This document shows positions 53,221 through 62,236 of a DNA stretch of 64,000 nucleotides, in pieces; the first letter of the stretch is position 1, and each line of letters starts with the position of its first letter. Source of the DNA: Chryseobacterium bernardetii (GTDB lineage Bacteria; Bacteroidota; Bacteroidia; Flavobacteriales; Weeksellaceae); assembly GCF_003815975.1 (NCBI RefSeq), contig NZ_CP033932.1, forward strand, positions 3,143,501-3,207,500. Reading direction: 5' to 3'. The translations under genes were made by a program, and so were the position numbers. Below the pieces are notes generated by a model that worked only from the letters and a program-made list of their open reading frames with translations, did not search any database and was not told the DNA's origin.

Positions 53221-53241
53221 TACAAACTACAATAAATTAGT

Positions 53242-53270
53242 AAAAGCCTTTCGAAAGAAAGGCTTTTTTT
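53242..53270 (+). terminator. Intrinsic terminator after secDF
   Basis: AAAAGCCTTTC-GAAA-GAAAGGCTTTT followed by T residues; an 11-bp perfect stem with a GNRA loop. Confidence 0.92.
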
Positions 53271-53514
53271 ATTTCCTACTGAGTTGAGAGTTGTTTAAGC
53301 AATAATCATTGTGGCACAAGTTATCTGTTATAAGGTATATCATATTCATTTGAAATCATGTTTTATATTTTATTATTGGCAGATATTCAATTTCCAGCCT
53401 TCCGGGTTGTTGGAAATAATATAAAAACAAAGAGTTTTTTAATATAATTATGGTATTCAGTATTATACTTCTTTAATAGAGTACAATTTAGAACCATTAT
53501 TTTTAAGATTTGAT

Positions 53515-53522
53515 TAATTTTG
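53515..53522 (+). promoter_or_regulatory. Candidate -7 element for the TetA-like MFS gene
   Basis: TAATTTTG matches TAnnTTTG 7 nt before the start codon. Confidence 0.4.
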
Positions 53523-53529
53523 CACCATC

Positions 53530-54750
53530 ATGGAAAATTCAAAGAAAAAAGCGGCTATAGGCTTTATATTTATTACTTTACTGATTGATATTACCGGATG
53601 GGGAATCATTATCCCTGTTGTTCCTAAATTAATTGAGGAGTTGATTCATGCAGATATCAGTGAGGCTGCAAAATATGGAGGTTGGTTAGGATTTGCCTAC
53701 GCATTTACACAGTTTATCTTTTCTCCACTGGTGGGAAATCTGAGTGATAAATACGGGCGAAGACCTATTATTCTAATATCACTTTTCGGATTTGCGGTGG
53801 ATTATATTTTCCTGGCCCTGGCTCCAAGTATCTGGTGGCTGTTTCTGGGAAGGATTATTGCGGGAATTACCGGAGCAAGTGTAACCACTGCCAGTGCTTA
53901 TATTGCAGATATTTCCACAGATGAAGACAGAGCAAAAAACTTTGGACTGATAGGGGCTGCCTTTGGATTAGGTTTCATTATAGGCCCTGTTTTGGGAGGT
54001 GTTTTAGGGCATTACGGTGCAAGAGTTCCTTTTTATGCAGCAGCAGGTTTATGTCTTCTTAATTTCCTGTATGGCTATTTCATTCTTCCTGAAAGTTTAG
54101 ATAAAGATAAAAGAAGAGAGTTTGACTGGAAGCGCGCCAATCCCGTAGGATCCTTTAAATTTTTAGGGAAGCACCCGGAAATTTCAGGCCTTATTACCGC
54201 ATTAATACTGATCTATATTGCAGGACATGCCGTACAGAGTAACTGGAGTTTCTTTACAATGTATAAATTTAACTGGACAGAAAGGATGGTAGGGATTTCG
54301 TTGGGAGTAGTAGGTTTACTTGTAGGTTTAGTACAGGGACTTTTAATCAGATGGACTACACCAAGGTTGGGAGAACAGAAAAGTATTTATTATGGTCTTG
54401 CGATGTATGCTATAGGCTTATTATTATTTGCTTTTGCTTCAGAAGGTTGGATGATGTTTGCATTTTTAGTTCCATACTGTCTAGGAGGAATCTGTGGGCC
54501 TGCTTTGCAGTCTGTAATTACAAAGAGCGTGCCTTCCAATGAGCAGGGTGAACTTCAGGGAGCATTAACCAGTTTAATGAGTGCTACTTCAATTATTGGC
54601 CCTCCAATGATGACGAACCTGTTCTATTTCTTTACGCATGATGAAGCACCATTTGAGTTTTCGGGGGCTCCGTTCTTCCTGGCATTTATTTTAATGGCCA
54701 TTAGTGTAGTCATTACTTATTCTGCTTTTAAGAAAAAAAGAAAGATTTAA
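53530..54750 (+). CDS. TetA/TCR-family MFS efflux transporter
   Basis: 406 residues with 12 hydrophobic helices. Motif A is [15 protein letters not shown] between helices 2 and 3. [21 protein letters not shown] is the TetA-type helix 4 region, and GPVLGGVLG is motif C of proton antiporters. It is a proton-coupled drug exporter related to tetracycline efflux proteins. No TetR gene is next to it, so resistance should not be assumed. It is followed by a hairpin and the arsenic operon. Confidence 0.9.
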   Translation: MENSKKKAAIGFIFITLLIDITGWGIIIPVVPKLIEELIHADISEAAKYGGWLGFAYAFTQFIFSPLVGNLSDKYGRRPIILISLFGFAVDYIFLALAPSIWWLFLGRIIAGITGASVTTASAYIADISTDEDRAKNFGLIGAAFGLGFIIGPVLGGVLGHYGARVPFYAAAGLCLLNFLYGYFILPESLDKDKRREFDWKRANPVGSFKFLGKHPEISGLITALILIYIAGHAVQSNWSFFTMYKFNWTERMVGISLGVVGLLVGLVQGLLIRWTTPRLGEQKSIYYGLAMYAIGLLLFAFASEGWMMFAFLVPYCLGGICGPALQSVITKSVPSNEQGELQGALTSLMSATSIIGPPMMTNLFYFFTHDEAPFEFSGAPFFLAFILMAISVVITYSAFKKKRKI

Positions 54751-54770
54751 TAAGACTGAATTTTAATTAA

Positions 54771-54806
54771 GGGGAATAAATCATTTTAGATATGAATTTA
54801 TTCCCC
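54771..54806 (+). terminator. Possible hairpin terminator after the TetA-like gene
   Basis: GGGGAATAAAT pairs with ATTTATTCCCC, an 11-bp stem around a 14-nt loop. There is no T run, so termination is uncertain. Confidence 0.45.
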
Positions 54807-54930
54807 CAATATATATCAATGCGCTTAATGGATCCTTGGCCTGGGTTGCCTGGGGAATGTTTATTCACTTGTAATATACTTTTAAAATTAGGAGATCTAA
54901 AAATTAAATTTATAGTTTTCTCTTTTTTTT

Positions 54931-54957
54931 GATAAATATTTATCGTAATATTGCGAT
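54931..54957. promoter_or_regulatory. ArsR operator candidate 1
   Basis: GATAAATATTTATC (54931-54944) is a perfect 14-bp palindrome. It overlaps the near-palindrome ATCGTAATATTGCGAT (54942-54957), whose core recurs before the next gene. It lies 16 nt upstream of the repressor start, so the repressor likely controls itself here. Confidence 0.7.
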
Positions 54958-54972
54958 ATAATTATTCAACCT

Positions 54973-55299
54973 ATGGGAGTAACTAAAACTGACCATTTCA
55001 CAGACGAGCAAAACAGGATCGCTATCATTGCAAAAGCATTAGGCCATCCTGCCAGAGTTGCTATTATTGAATATCTGTTAAAAGTAAATACCTGCATCTG
55101 CGGAGACATTGTGAATGAACTTCCATTAGCACAAGCCACAGTTTCACAACATCTGAAAGAATTAAAGAATGCAGGTCTGATAAAAGGAAATATTGAAGGA
55201 ACTGCCATCTGTTATTGTATTGATGAAACTACCTTTGGAATATTAAAAGACTATTTTTCAAAAATCATACTTACAGTTTCCAATCAGAAATGCTGTTAA
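54973..55299 (+). CDS. arsR: ArsR/SmtB-family arsenite-responsive repressor
   Basis: 108 residues with a winged helix-turn-helix: ALGHPARVAIIEYLL, then LPLAQATVSQHLKELKNAG as recognition helices. CICGD in the alpha3 region gives two Cys in the place of the classical CVC arsenic site. The C terminus ends NQKCC, a further Cys pair. It represses the operon until arsenite or antimonite binds. It sits first in a five-gene arsenic cluster with two matching operator candidates. Confidence 0.93.
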   Translation: MGVTKTDHFTDEQNRIAIIAKALGHPARVAIIEYLLKVNTCICGDIVNELPLAQATVSQHLKELKNAGLIKGNIEGTAICYCIDETTFGILKDYFSKIILTVSNQKCC

Positions 55300-55318
55300 G
55301 AATTTTTTGCGTAAATTA

Positions 55319-55334
55319 ATCGTAATATAGCGTT
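55319..55334. promoter_or_regulatory. ArsR operator candidate 2
   Basis: ATCGTAATATAGCGTT shares 11 leading or core bases with ATCGTAATATTGCGAT at 54942, in the 56-nt gap between arsR and the next gene. It suggests a second, internal controlled promoter. Confidence 0.6.
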
Positions 55335-55355
55335 TTACCAATAAGTAAAAAGAAT

Positions 55356-55829
55356 ATGAAATTATCTGAGATTAAAGAAATTTTGTCAACACTGGATAAT
55401 GTTGAATTTCAATTAGAAAACGGAGCTTTTGTTCCTGAGCATTTTCATGTTACAGAAGTAGGAACTGTAACAAAACATTTTATTGATTGTGGTGGGGTCA
55501 TACGCCATGAAAAAGTGGTTAATTTTCAATTATGGAATGCCAATGATTTTGAACACAGGTTAAAACCTGGGAAGCTTTTAAATATTATTAAATTATCGGA
55601 AGAAAAGCTGGGTATTGAAGAGGGTGAAATTGAAGTTGAATATCAAAATACAACCATTGGGAAATATGATTTAGAGTTTAATGGAAAAACATTTGTTCTT
55701 AAAAATAAGACAACAGCCTGTTTAGCTCAGGACGCCTGTGGCATTCCTGTAGAAAAGCAGAAAGTAAGCCTGTCAGAGCTTTCTTCAAACAAGAATTCTT
55801 GCTGTACACCCAATTCAGGATGCTGTTAA
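55356..55829 (+). CDS. DUF6428-like protein of the arsenic operon with Cys-rich tail
   Basis: 157 residues, soluble. The main part (LDNVEFQLENGAFVPEHFHV, then FIDCGGVIRHEKVVNFQLW) matches a family often found in Bacteroidetes arsenic clusters, which I place as DUF6428-like from memory. The C terminus carries CCTPNSGCC, two adjacent Cys pairs, plus two further Cys (ACLAQDACG). This could bind arsenite. A chaperone or sensor role is inferred from location and Cys content. It lies 56 nt after arsR and 25 nt before the phosphatase-like gene. Confidence 0.75.
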   Translation: MKLSEIKEILSTLDNVEFQLENGAFVPEHFHVTEVGTVTKHFIDCGGVIRHEKVVNFQLWNANDFEHRLKPGKLLNIIKLSEEKLGIEEGEIEVEYQNTTIGKYDLEFNGKTFVLKNKTTACLAQDACGIPVEKQKVSLSELSSNKNSCCTPNSGCC

Positions 55830-55854
55830 ATTTAAATAACTCAAAAAATTAAAG

Positions 55855-56487
55855 ATGTACCCTAAACTATTAGAAACAATTGAGTTATTAAAAGATCAGC
55901 AAATTAGCAAAGACAGGAAAGCTACATTAAAATTATTAATTGACTTTATTCAGGACAAACTTGATAACAGGAAAATAATTGATATTAATTTCATCTGTAC
56001 CCACAACTCAAGAAGAAGCCATTTATCACAAGTTTGGGCACAAACAGCAAGCGTATACTTTAATATTCCCAATGTAACTTGTTATTCAGGAGGAACTGAA
56101 GAAACTGCAATGTTTCCTAAGGTTGCGGAAACGTTGAGGGAGCAAGGCTTTTTGATCATAAAGATTTCAGATACGGAAAATCCTGTATACGCTATCAGGT
56201 ATGATGAAAATCTGCATCCCATTATTGGTTTTTCAAAAAAATATGATAATGTTTTTAATCCCAAACATGGTTTTGCTGCAGTTATGACTTGCTCGCAGGC
56301 TGATGGAGGCTGTCCTTTCATTCCGGGAGCAGATAAACGTATTCCCATTACTTTTGAAGATCCTAAACTTTCAGACGGTACCCCTGAACAGAACCAGGTT
56401 TATTACGAAAAAAGTTTACAGATAGGAGCAGAGATGCTGTATGTCTTTTCACAAATAAAAAAACAGCATGAAAATAATTTCAATTAA
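55855..56487 (+). CDS. Low-molecular-weight phosphatase-like arsenate reductase
   Basis: 210 residues. The N-terminal extension (about 1-42) is helical. The P-loop CTHNSRRSHLSQVW shows Cys-x5-Arg-Ser, the thiol-phosphatase active site used by ArsC of the thioredoxin-linked type. Two later Cys (TCYSGGTEE and MTCSQADGGCPF) could form the disulfide relay. It should reduce arsenate to arsenite for export. Its length exceeds classical ArsC by about 70 residues. It overlaps the GNAT gene by 20 nt, showing one operon. Confidence 0.85.
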   Translation: MYPKLLETIELLKDQQISKDRKATLKLLIDFIQDKLDNRKIIDINFICTHNSRRSHLSQVWAQTASVYFNIPNVTCYSGGTEETAMFPKVAETLREQGFLIIKISDTENPVYAIRYDENLHPIIGFSKKYDNVFNPKHGFAAVMTCSQADGGCPFIPGADKRIPITFEDPKLSDGTPEQNQVYYEKSLQIGAEMLYVFSQIKKQHENNFN

Positions 56488-56959
56488 TAAGGAACATTAT
56501 CCGGATATTTCCAAAATATATCAGGAAGGTATTGACACCGGCATTTCAACATTTGAGACCACTGTTCCATCATGGGAGAGCTGGAATGAAAGTAAATTGT
56601 TGCATAGCAGGATCATAGCTGTTCAGGGGGATATTGTACTAGGCTGGGCTGCCTTATCCAAAGTGAGCAGCCGTTGTGTTTATGAAGGCGTAGCTGAAGT
56701 AAGTGTATATGTATCGGAAAACCATAGAGGAAAAGGTGTGGGTAAATTTTTAATGCATCAACTTATAGAAGAAAGCGAAGCAAACGGAATCTGGACTTTA
56801 CAATCTGGAATGTTTCCTGAAAATAAGGCTACCATAGCATTGCATAAAACTTTTGGATTTAGAATGATCGGGTACCGGGAGAGAATAGGGAAGCTGCAGG
56901 GTGTATGGAGGGATAGCGTAATGATGGAGAGAAGAAGCCAAGTGGTAGGAATAGATTAA
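56468..56959 (+). CDS. GNAT N-acetyltransferase of the arsenic operon (ArsN/Pat-like)
   Basis: A 163-residue GNAT. STFETTVPSWESW near the start and VYVSENHRGKGVGKFLMHQL (acetyl-CoA loop) with TLQSGMFPENKATIALHKTFGF fit the phosphinothricin-acetyltransferase-like group. ArsN1 in this group acetylates arsenical antibiotics such as arsinothricin; that specificity is inferred from the operon. It overlaps the reductase by 20 nt and precedes the pump by 9 nt. Confidence 0.87.
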   Translation: MKIISINKEHYPDISKIYQEGIDTGISTFETTVPSWESWNESKLLHSRIIAVQGDIVLGWAALSKVSSRCVYEGVAEVSVYVSENHRGKGVGKFLMHQLIEESEANGIWTLQSGMFPENKATIALHKTFGFRMIGYRERIGKLQGVWRDSVMMERRSQVVGID

Positions 56960-56968
56960 ATATATATT

Positions 56969-58000
56969 ATGCAGCCAAAATTAAAATTTCTGGATAGATA
57001 TCTTACGCTTTGGATATTTTTAGCAATGTTTTTAGGAATAGGTTTAGGTTATTTCTTTCCTGGTATCTTAAATTTAACCAATTCTTTATCTGTTGGAACT
57101 ACAAATATTCCTCTGGCAATTGGATTAATAGTAATGATGTATCCACCATTAGCAAAGGTCGATTATTCCTTACTGCCAAAAGTTTTTTCAGATAAAAAAA
57201 TCATAGGAATTTCTTTGTTGTTAAATTGGGTAATAGGCCCTGTATTAATGTTTGTACTGGCTATTATTTTCCTTAGAAATGAACCTGACTATATGATTGG
57301 TTTAATTCTGATCGGCTTGGCAAGGTGTATCGCAATGGTACTCGTCTGGAACGATTTAGCAAAAGGTAATCGTGAATATGGAACACTATTGGTAGCTTTA
57401 AATAGCCTGTTTCAAGTACTTTGTTATAGTTTTATGGTTTGGCTTTTTATTAATGTTTTACCAGAAAAATTAGGTTTAGCTAATTTTAATATAACAGTAT
57501 CAATGGGGGAAGTTACAAGAAGTGTTTTTATATATCTGGGTATTCCTTTCATAGCGGGCTTTTTAAGCAGGTATTTACTAATCAGGTTAAAAGGTTTGGA
57601 ATGGTATAACAGGAAATTTGTTCCTGTAGTTTCTCCACTCACTCTTTATGCTCTTTTATTTACGATTGTAATCATGTTTAGTATGAAAGGGGATAAGATA
57701 CTGGAATTACCATTAGATGTTTTAAAAGTAGCTGTACCGTTGATTGTATACTTTGTTCTGATGTTTTTGGCAAGTTTTCTGATAAATAGATCATTCAAAG
57801 TTCCTTATGATAAAAATGCTTCCATAGCCTTTACTGCAACCGGTAATAACTTTGAATTAGCAATTGCAGTGTCTATTGCAGTATTCGGAATTCATTCTCC
57901 GCAAGCATTTGTTGGAGTAATTGGACCATTGGTGGAAGTGCCGGTTTTGATATTACTTGTAAAATTAAGTCTATGGTTGAAAAAGAACTATTATACCTGA
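56969..58000 (+). CDS. arsB: ACR3-family arsenite efflux permease
   Basis: 343 residues with ten hydrophobic helices. The functional Cys of ACR3 is in GLARCIAMVLVWNDLAKG, and FTATGNNFELAIAVSIAVFG is the conserved helix-9 region. It exports arsenite at the inner membrane using proton motive force. It is the last gene of the arsenic operon. The family is ACR3, not the E. coli ArsB type, despite the common symbol. Confidence 0.95.
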   Translation: MQPKLKFLDRYLTLWIFLAMFLGIGLGYFFPGILNLTNSLSVGTTNIPLAIGLIVMMYPPLAKVDYSLLPKVFSDKKIIGISLLLNWVIGPVLMFVLAIIFLRNEPDYMIGLILIGLARCIAMVLVWNDLAKGNREYGTLLVALNSLFQVLCYSFMVWLFINVLPEKLGLANFNITVSMGEVTRSVFIYLGIPFIAGFLSRYLLIRLKGLEWYNRKFVPVVSPLTLYALLFTIVIMFSMKGDKILELPLDVLKVAVPLIVYFVLMFLASFLINRSFKVPYDKNASIAFTATGNNFELAIAVSIAVFGIHSPQAFVGVIGPLVEVPVLILLVKLSLWLKKNYYT

Positions 58001-58085
58001 GAAAATATATTACAAATCAATATTTTTCATGCTATTGAAGTTCTGAAACAGGAAATAATAGACAAACTGTGATTAAATTACATAA

Positions 58086-58118
58086 TAAAGGGAAGACGTT
58101 AGCAGACTTCCCTTTATC
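58086..58118. terminator. Hairpin between the arsenic operon and the lipoprotein gene
   Basis: TAAAGGGAAG pairs with CTTCCCTTTA around an 11-nt loop, between convergent genes. Short T runs on both sides make a weak bidirectional terminator likely. Confidence 0.65.
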
Positions 58119-58144
58119 ATTTTGAAATTTTATATTCTATGAAA

Positions 58145-59089
58145 CTAAGGATATAATGATTTGTATCCATTGCTTACCATATTACTGCCCAATCCAGAGA
58201 ATGACACTGAGAATTTGCTTGCATTAAAGCTTAAAGATCCGGTTGGCGTACAAAGTCCCAATGCGTATTGACATTGTCCGTAAGCACCAGTCTTTTTAGT
58301 AATCCTGCTTTCACTTTTTGCTTTTCCTAAGCTAATGTTAGCCCAGTCATTAACATCGGTATTAGATACCGTTGAACCAGTATAGTATATCGTAATCTGA
58401 TACCCCATTTCCCCTCTTTTAGATCCCCAAAGCCAGCTTGCAGTCCACCATTCCTTATACCATTTAGAAGATACTTTTGCAGCTGCTTCATTTGAATTTT
58501 CTACAGCGCCTCTTGTGTCCATCACAATCAGACCTCCAAGAACATTATCCCAGATAATTCCTGAATCATTATAGAAACAAAGACTGGTGAACTTTCCGTT
58601 TTTATTGCTCCAGATCACTTCCATAACGTTGGTTCCTGTTTTGATTTCTTCATTCACCATTTCTTTCAATCCGGTTTGTGCAATCGTAAGATCATCGCCT
58701 GTATAAAGATCTCCAATTCTTCCTAATTTAACTGTAGAAAGATCCATAAGGTTTCCCACCGCAATAAACTGGTCTTTCTCGGAAATAAGGCTTTTTGACA
58801 TTTCAATTCCTTTTTGTGTTGAGATCTGTCCAATAACTCTAGTGCCGGCAATCTGTAAATCACTTTTCAGATATTTTTCAAGATTTTTTTGAGATTCATC
58901 CAGCTGGATCTGTACAGTACCTGGAACGGCTTGTGAAATAGGAGTGATTTCTTTTTGTAAATCAGCAGTGGTTATTTTTGTCTGAACTGCTTCCTGTTTT
59001 GTAATTTCATTGTTTTCATCACTACAGCTGCTAAGTGTTAGTACAGATAATACGGCTGCAAATTTAAAGACAGTAACTAGTTTTTTCAT
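58145..59089 (-). CDS. Hypothetical lipoprotein
   Basis: 314 residues. A signal peptide ends in the lipobox LSSC (about residue 22). The mature N terminus is Gln/Glu/Lys-rich, then a globular region follows with a Trp-rich patch (WYKEWWTASWLWGSKRGE) and two Cys in the C-terminal fifth (QCQYALGLC), a likely disulfide. No recognised domain or catalytic motif is present. It is monocistronic, convergent with the arsenic operon. Function unknown. Confidence 0.7.
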   Translation of the reverse strand: MKKLVTVFKFAAVLSVLTLSSCSDENNEITKQEAVQTKITTADLQKEITPISQAVPGTVQIQLDESQKNLEKYLKSDLQIAGTRVIGQISTQKGIEMSKSLISEKDQFIAVGNLMDLSTVKLGRIGDLYTGDDLTIAQTGLKEMVNEEIKTGTNVMEVIWSNKNGKFTSLCFYNDSGIIWDNVLGGLIVMDTRGAVENSNEAAAKVSSKWYKEWWTASWLWGSKRGEMGYQITIYYTGSTVSNTDVNDWANISLGKAKSESRITKKTGAYGQCQYALGLCTPTGSLSFNASKFSVSFSGLGSNMVSNGYKSLYP

Positions 59090-59415
59090 AATATATTTAG
59101 TTTTGGTTGTGTTTAGTAAATATACTTAAATAGTATTTAATTCTCAATATTTTGAATTAATTATTTATTAATTCGCATTCATTTGCTGTTTGTTGGAAAA
59201 ATATGAGAAGGAGGAAAGACTCAGTTTTTGAGATTTTGAATGGATCGAACCAGACCTTAAACCTTAAACACGCAAACGGCCGGGAGCTCATGTATCCAAT
59301 AAATTTTGAACTATTACCAGTAGATTTTAAATCGACTTCTTACTCAAAATCTTAAAATTTGTTTAAATTTTTAGTTTACAGCAAATAAATGTATAATCTT
59401 TCGTAATTTTACAGC
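59090..59415. other. 326-nt divergent intergenic region
   Basis: A+T-rich and holding divergent promoters for the lipoprotein and tatA. I looked for tRNA, riboswitch and ORF signals and see none that can be supported. Confidence 0.5.
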
Positions 59416-59754
59416 ATGGAATTAAGCATTGGAGAAATGGCATTGATTGCAGTGGCAATCGTTGTATTATTCGGTCCGGATAAACTGCCTCAGATTGCAC
59501 GTGACTTAGGTGCGGGTGTTAGAAAGATGCGTGGTGCAGTAGAAGATATCAAAACTGAAATCATGAAGGAAACAGATAACCCTGTTTCTGAAATTAAGCG
59601 TGAAATTGAGAAAGTAAAAGATGCTGCCAAGGATTTCAACCCAATGAAGGATATTGAAAAAGATGTTCTTACAGAGCCTGCATCTACCACTCAGGAACCT
59701 CCAAAACCAAAGCCTGCCGATGATGAAACTTACGAAGGACCTGTAAGCCGATAA
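59416..59754 (+). CDS. tatA: Twin-arginine translocase subunit TatA/E
   Basis: 112 residues. An N-terminal membrane helix (about 5-20, EMALIAVAIVVLFG) is followed by the FGPDKLPQ hinge, an amphipathic helix (ARDLGAGVRKMRGAVEDI) and an acidic Pro-rich tail. It builds the pore for folded proteins. TatC is not nearby. It is 3 nt before the phosphatase gene and begins the tatA-PAP2-TPR operon. Confidence 0.93.
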   Translation: MELSIGEMALIAVAIVVLFGPDKLPQIARDLGAGVRKMRGAVEDIKTEIMKETDNPVSEIKREIEKVKDAAKDFNPMKDIEKDVLTEPASTTQEPPKPKPADDETYEGPVSR

Positions 59755-59757
59755 TGT

Positions 59758-60324
59758 ATGGAGGAAATTATTCAGGAAGATAAGCAGGTATTCTTATACC
59801 TTAATAATTTGGGCGACCCGGCTTTTGACCAGTTTTGGATGCTTATTTCAAGCACTTGGATCTGGGTGCCGCTCTATAGTATATTCCTTTATTTTTTATA
59901 CAAAAATTACAAACTAAAATCATTAGTTTTTATTCTTATATTTTTAGCCCTTGGAGCAACAGTCTCAGATCAGCTGGCAAGTGTATTCAAATATGGAGTC
60001 GCAAGGTTAAGGCCGTGTCATGATCCCAGTTTGGAACACTATATGAGAATTGTGAAGTGTGGTGGACAATACGGATTTTATTCCGCACATGCCTCCAATA
60101 CATTTTTTTTAGCCGCCTTTTTATGTATTTTACTTAAAAATAAACTTAAATGGTTTCCTTATGTTATATTTGTATGGGCTATAGTGGTTTCCTACAGCCG
60201 AATATATTTAGGAGTGCATTTTCCAATTGATATTTTGGTGGGGGCGTTTGTTGGATCTTTATTGGGAGTGATATTTGGTGCGCTCGCCAGGAAAGTAATC
60301 AACAAGCAAAATATAACTTCATGA
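59758..60324 (+). CDS. PAP2-family membrane phosphatase
   Basis: 188 residues with about five to six helices. The three PAP2 motifs are visible: KYGVARLRP (motif 1), YSAHAS (motif 2, with Ala where Gly is usual) and SRIYLGVHFPIDILVG (motif 3). It dephosphorylates a lipid phosphate such as undecaprenyl pyrophosphate or phosphatidate in the inner membrane. Its stop overlaps the TPR gene start by 4 nt. Confidence 0.92.
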   Translation: MEEIIQEDKQVFLYLNNLGDPAFDQFWMLISSTWIWVPLYSIFLYFLYKNYKLKSLVFILIFLALGATVSDQLASVFKYGVARLRPCHDPSLEHYMRIVKCGGQYGFYSAHASNTFFLAAFLCILLKNKLKWFPYVIFVWAIVVSYSRIYLGVHFPIDILVGAFVGSLLGVIFGALARKVINKQNITS

Positions 60325-61133
60325 AAAAAACTTTATTAGTTCTGGTTTCAGTCAGCTTCTCTTTAAATATCCTTGCCCAGGATAAAAAAATAGCCGAAGA
60401 ATGTTTTAAAAAAGCAGATTATAAATGTGCTGAAGAGCAATATTCCAAACTGGCAGAAAAGGAGCAGATCCGGAAAATACAATCAGAATATTATAATTAT
60501 CTCGGAACAGCGCAAAGAAGATTAGGAAAAACTAATCTTGCATTTAAATCATATGATATGGCCTTAAAAACCAATCCAATGTCTGTTTCTGTATATGAAA
60601 ACCTTTCTTCCCTGTACAGCCAGAAAGGAGACAAGAAAAAGGCACTGGAGTATATTGAAAGTGGCCTTAAAGTAGATGATAAAAGCGCTGACTTATACCT
60701 CACCCGTTCCAAAATCTATGAAATTCAGGATAAAAAAGAGCAGGCCAAAGCCGATCTTAATCATATCCTGACCTTTGCACCGGATAATATCTTTGCCAAA
60801 ACAGGATTAGCTAATCTTAAAAAGAATAATGGTGAACTGGATGATGCATTGAAAGATTATAATAAACTCATTGCAGAAAAGCCGGAATCATTGCTGTATA
60901 GCGGAAGGGCAGATGTTTACTTGAGAATGAAAAAAAATAAGGAAGCACTTGCAGATGTCAATAAAGCAATTTCTATTGATCCGAAGTTTGCCCAGGCATT
61001 TGTAACGAAAGCACTGGTCTTATTTAATATGGCAAAGCCTAAAGAAGCCTGTGAAAACCTGGACAAAGCTGTTAGTTTAGGGTATGAAAGAGCTGTTTTG
61101 GCTGAGTATTATGCCAAATGCGTTAAAAAATAA
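60321..61133 (+). CDS. Exported TPR-repeat protein
   Basis: 270 residues with a signal peptide (1-19, ending LAQ). It carries about six tetratricopeptide repeats, for example YYNYLGTAQRRLGKTNLAFK, YENLSSLYSQKGDKKKALEY and FVTKALVLFNMAKPKEACEN. TPRs mediate protein-protein contact, so a periplasmic scaffold role is likely. It is translationally coupled (4-nt overlap) to the PAP2 phosphatase. Confidence 0.88.
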   Translation: MKKTLLVLVSVSFSLNILAQDKKIAEECFKKADYKCAEEQYSKLAEKEQIRKIQSEYYNYLGTAQRRLGKTNLAFKSYDMALKTNPMSVSVYENLSSLYSQKGDKKKALEYIESGLKVDDKSADLYLTRSKIYEIQDKKEQAKADLNHILTFAPDNIFAKTGLANLKKNNGELDDALKDYNKLIAEKPESLLYSGRADVYLRMKKNKEALADVNKAISIDPKFAQAFVTKALVLFNMAKPKEACENLDKAVSLGYERAVLAEYYAKCVKK

Positions 61134-61192
61134 TACTTATTCAATTATTGTAATACCTGTTAACAGGATTTTTGAATGTATTAATCATCAAT

Positions 61193-61240
61193 AAAAAACA
61201 GCTGGATATAGCTATATGCTTATCTTTAGCTGTTTTTGTT
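61193..61240 (+). terminator. Terminator after the TPR gene
   Basis: AAAAACAGCT pairs with AGCTGTTTTT, with an internal palindrome ATATAGCTATAT in the loop; T residues follow. Confidence 0.7.
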
Positions 61241-61256
61241 TATATAAAAAATATAG

Positions 61257-61712
61257 ATGTTAAATGTTGTTCTTGTAGAGCCCGAAATTCCAAATAATAC
61301 AGGAAATATCGGACGCTTATGTGTAGGTACGGAATCTAGACTGCACTTGGTTCATCCCTTTGGATTTGTAATTAATGATAAAAACCTGAAGCGGTCCGGA
61401 TTGGATTATTGGGTGCATCTTGATGTTACAGAATATGCCAATGTAGAAGAATGGATAGGCAGTATTCCTGATCCGTCCCGTGTTTTTTTAATGAGTTCCC
61501 ATGCAGAGAAATCCTATCTGGAAAATGATTTTCAGGATGGAGACTGGCTTGTTTTCGGGAAAGAAAGTGTTGGGCTTAGTCAAGAAGTTTTAAACCAATT
61601 TGAAAACCATTTAACCATTCCGATGTCAAAGCTGATCAGAAGCTTTAATATTGCGAATTCTGTAGCTTTTGTGATAGGAGAGGCTAAAAGACAAATAGGT
61701 TTAAAAGGATAA
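61257..61712 (+). CDS. trmL: tRNA (cytidine(34)-2'-O)-methyltransferase
   Basis: A 151-residue SPOUT methyltransferase of the TrmL/YibK type. The opening VLVEPEIPNNTGNIGRLC is diagnostic. FGKESVGLSQEVL and MSKLIRSFNIANSVAFVIGE form the SAM-binding trefoil knot. It methylates the wobble ribose of leucine tRNAs. It is convergent with rlmH, another SPOUT enzyme, with a 30-nt gap. Confidence 0.95.
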   Translation: MLNVVLVEPEIPNNTGNIGRLCVGTESRLHLVHPFGFVINDKNLKRSGLDYWVHLDVTEYANVEEWIGSIPDPSRVFLMSSHAEKSYLENDFQDGDWLVFGKESVGLSQEVLNQFENHLTIPMSKLIRSFNIANSVAFVIGEAKRQIGLKG

Positions 61713-61742
61713 CTTATTATTTACAGTTTAAAAAAGTGGCTT

Positions 61743-62216
61743 TTAGTCATTATGATAAGGCTTTCCCTGAAGGATCTGGTCTGCACGGTAAAGCTGTTCC
61801 ACAATAAAAAGACGGATCATCTGATGGGTAAAAGTCATTTTAGATAATGACATCTTTTCATTGGCCCTGCTATACATATCTTCTGAGAAACCATACGCGC
61901 CCCCAATCAGGATATGTACTTTTTTTATGGAAGAATTCATCCAGTTGTCAATTTTCTGGGAAAATTCACGGCTTGTAAATTGTTTTCCTTTTTCGTCCAG
62001 AATTACAACCAGATCATTTTTATCAATATGATTAATAAAAAGCTTGGCTTCCTCTTTTTTAAGGAGATCCGGAGACAGGTTCTTGGCGTTTTTTACATCT
62101 GGAATCTCAGTGATCTCAAAATTCCAGTGCTTGGGAAGGCGGTTTAAGTAGTAATTAATAAGGGATGTAATCTCCTTATCATCCGTTTTGCCGATACAAA
62201 GTAAACTGATTCGCAT
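61743..62216 (-). CDS. rlmH: 23S rRNA pseudouridine(1915)-N3-methyltransferase
   Basis: A 157-residue SPOUT methyltransferase. VVILDEKGKQFTSREFS, IGGAYGFS and the C-terminal LRRADQILQG-like LYRADQILQGKPYHND match RlmH, including the exact family end PYH(N/K/H). It modifies helix 69 of 23S rRNA. Confidence 0.96.
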   Translation of the reverse strand: MRISLLCIGKTDDKEITSLINYYLNRLPKHWNFEITEIPDVKNAKNLSPDLLKKEEAKLFINHIDKNDLVVILDEKGKQFTSREFSQKIDNWMNSSIKKVHILIGGAYGFSEDMYSRANEKMSLSKMTFTHQMIRLFIVEQLYRADQILQGKPYHND

Positions 62217-62236
62217 TGTAAGAAAGTTTCAGGCGG

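Noticed and set aside
53530..54750. Tetracycline-resistance gene
   Set aside because: The protein is TetA-like in fold, but there is no adjacent TetR and such transporters are common housekeeping efflux genes.
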